Of a stretch of DNA of 64,000 nt, positions 62,501 through 64,000 are shown piece by piece. How positions within the stretch are numbered: position 1 is the stretch's first letter; the number at the start of each line of letters is the position of its first letter. The notes below the pieces were generated by a model. That model did not search any database. It saw nothing but the letters and a program-made list of their open reading frames with translations, and was not told the DNA's origin. The position numbers and the translations under genes are program-made. The stretch is from Acidobacteriota bacterium. GTDB taxonomy: Bacteria; Acidobacteriota; Blastocatellia; Pyrinomonadales; Pyrinomonadaceae. The stretch is from contig JAKOVX010000080.1 of NCBI GenBank assembly GCA_029781855.1, positions 19,042 to 83,041 of the forward strand, in the 5' to 3' direction.

Positions 62501-64000
62501 ATGAATGATCTCATTGGCAAGAATATTAACGGGAAGTACCGTATCGACTCGTTGATCCGCGAGACCGAGATCGGCGACTTCTATCGCGGCACCAACACCG
62601 CGACAGGTGTACCGGTGACGGTCAAGATACTCGCTCCGGCGATGGCTATCGACGCCCGGTATGTCGACCGTTTTCTCGCCGAGGCACGTGCCGCCGCCGT
62701 CGTATCGCACCGCAACATACTCAATACGATCGAGGTCGGTACCGACGAACTGGGCCTGCCTTTCGCGATCTATCAGGGCATTGAGGGCGAAACGCTCGAA
62801 AATATCATCAAGGCCGATGGCAAATTTGCCGAGTCGCGCGCGGTCGGCATAGCGAAACAGATCGCTTCCGCCCTCTCGGCCGCTCATCAAAAGGACCTCG
62901 TCCATGGCGGACTCAGCCCTTACAAGGTAATTGTGAATTCGCTCGACGGCATCGACGACGTCAAGATATACGATTTCGGCGTCCGGATGCATGCCGGCAA
63001 TTCGCTCGCTGCCGTCAAGTATCTTGCTCCCGAACAGTGCGGTGACGCACCGTCCACCGATCAACGGTCGGACGTATACGCTCTCGGGGCGGTCCTTTAC
63101 GAAATGGTCGCGGGCGAACCGCCGTTCACCGGCTCGACGCCCGCGGCGGTGATGCAAAAACAGTTGAACGAGCCGCCGGCACCTCTCTCTGCGTACCGGC
63201 AGGACCTCAATACACAATTGGAGCCCATTATTTTAGCGGCGATCGCGGCGGACCCTGAACGGCGTTACCAATCGGCGATCGCTCTTGAGGAGGACCTCGG
63301 CCGCCTGGCTGAAGAGACCGGTGCGGAACTGCCGCCGGAAACGGCCGTTGCTGCGGCGGCGGGCACTCCAAAGAGAAATATCTGGCAGACAGCATTGATC
63401 GTGCTCGTCGGCATCGCCGTCGTCTCTGCCGTTTTGATCTACACGACGCGGACGCGACAGACCAATCCGACCGTAACTGCCGAGCCGGACGCGAACAGTT
63501 CGCCGGTCCAACCGATCAATCCAGCCACGGGTGCGCAGGAAGAGGCAATGCTGAAACTCGGCGACGTCGGTGACGCGTCGCTGGTGCCAAATTCGAATAG
63601 TGCCCTGCCCGGCACATTGCCAGGCGGCGACGGTTATAACGCCTGGGCGAACGGCGGCGTGCCGCCCGCAGGAGCTCCGCTGTCCTCAGGAACAAATTAC
63701 GGCTCGGCTCCGCCCGCCGGCAGTCAGGTCCCGACCTACATTCCGCCACCGGGGCAACGCGTTACTATCGACCCGAACGGCGGCAGCCCGTTCATGCCCA
63801 ATGACGGCGGCGTGATCCTCGTCCCGATCCCGACAAATACTGAGCCAACGGCCAAGCCCACTCCGACGCCGCGGGTTCCGGCCGCCAACGTTCCTGTCAA
63901 AACGACGCCGGATCCGAAAACATCCGCAAACCCGAATACCGTCCAGCCAACCGACACCTCGAAGCCGGGGGCAAAGACGACATCGACACCTGCTAAAAAG
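62501..64000 (+). CDS. Membrane-anchored serine/threonine pseudokinase (runs off right edge)
   Basis: 500 residues visible. Residues 12-260 follow the Hanks kinase fold: K42 (VTVKIL), E61 of helix C, DFG at 158-160 (YDFG), APE at 176-178 and D191 with G196 (SDVYALG). The catalytic loop is HGGLSPYKVIVN, so the catalytic Asp of HRD is Gly137, the Lys is Ser139 and the Asn is Lys142, and the Gly-rich loop is not recognisable. A membrane helix (about 290-312) is followed by a Pro/Thr/Gly-rich tail outside the cell. The right end lies outside the window. Confidence 0.88.
   Translation, partial: MNDLIGKNINGKYRIDSLIRETEIGDFYRGTNTATGVPVTVKILAPAMAIDARYVDRFLAEARAAAVVSHRNILNTIEVGTDELGLPFAIYQGIEGETLENIIKADGKFAESRAVGIAKQIASALSAAHQKDLVHGGLSPYKVIVNSLDGIDDVKIYDFGVRMHAGNSLAAVKYLAPEQCGDAPSTDQRSDVYALGAVLYEMVAGEPPFTGSTPAAVMQKQLNEPPAPLSAYRQDLNTQLEPIILAAIAADPERRYQSAIALEEDLGRLAEETGAELPPETAVAAAAGTPKRNIWQTALIVLVGIAVVSAVLIYTTRTRQTNPTVTAEPDANSSPVQPINPATGAQEEAMLKLGDVGDASLVPNSNSALPGTLPGGDGYNAWANGGVPPAGAPLSSGTNYGSAPPAGSQVPTYIPPPGQRVTIDPNGGSPFMPNDGGVILVPIPTNTEPTAKPTPTPRVPAANVPVKTTPDPKTSANPNTVQPTDTSKPGAKTTSTPAKK

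Overview
The window looks like chromosomal DNA of a Gram-negative (diderm) bacterium of roughly 55% GC. It encodes Kdo transferase, a BAM/OmpH-type periplasmic protein and several lipoproteins. The family mix (Asn/Ser/Thr-rich lipoproteins, DUF4349, DUF4126, DUF3179, many short inverted intergenic repeats, GxxExxY and four-helix-bundle genes) suggests Acidobacteriota, perhaps Blastocatellia. No 16S rRNA or other decisive marker is present, so this is an inference.

Layout. 1-4174 (minus): class II fructose-bisphosphatase, a B12-type radical SAM protein, a DUF2085 membrane protein, a small protein and the start of a subtilase-like precursor. 4320: a 7Fe ferredoxin. 5013-18541 (plus): a tightly packed polysaccharide operon. 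It has four of the five enzymes of the UDP-ManNAc(3NAc)A-type pathway (2-epimerase, aminotransferase, Gfo/Idh/MocA dehydrogenase, N-acetyltransferase), a NodB-GT2 fusion, a second deacetylase, a UbiA-type polyprenyl-phosphate phosphoribosyltransferase and two GT-C glycosyltransferases, and it runs into peptide deformylase. 19010-24728 (minus): trmB, rhomboid protease, fabG, a NarL-type two-component pair, rph and murI. 24888-28025: an APC permease and another GT-C protein. 28096-28468: tmRNA on the minus strand. 28787-36849: a lipoprotein, a zinc-ribbon protein, purF, a YdeP-type molybdopterin oxidoreductase with its sulfurtransferase fdhD, and fumarylacetoacetase. 36867-37464: a RAYT transposase between 34-bp inverted repeats. 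38560-45740: ruvC, psuG, lepB, rnc, an exported protein and a penicillin-binding protein. 45920-49986: an NtrC-type two-component system split by inserted DNA. 50004-62364: a probable selenoprotein (DUF3179), small membrane proteins and lipoproteins, carbonic anhydrase, an exported PEP-synthase-like protein, efp, waaA, an HpnI-like glycosyltransferase, and atpZ-atpI-atpB-atpE. 62501 to the edge: a membrane-anchored pseudokinase.

Three signals stand out. First, a DUF3179 gene carries an in-frame TGA exactly where the family has the first Cys of a CxxC, followed by a 9-bp perfect hairpin: a bacterial selenoprotein with a SECIS element. Second, small genes (GxxExxY, four-helix-bundle, RAYT) are bracketed by inverted repeats and sit between functional partners (fdhD/ydeP, histidine kinase/response regulator). 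Related repeats elsewhere supply stop codons and C-terminal tails of housekeeping genes. Third, several proteins keep their fold but have lost catalytic residues: the NodB domain of the fusion has lost a metal-binding His, and the kinase at the right edge has HGG in place of HRD.
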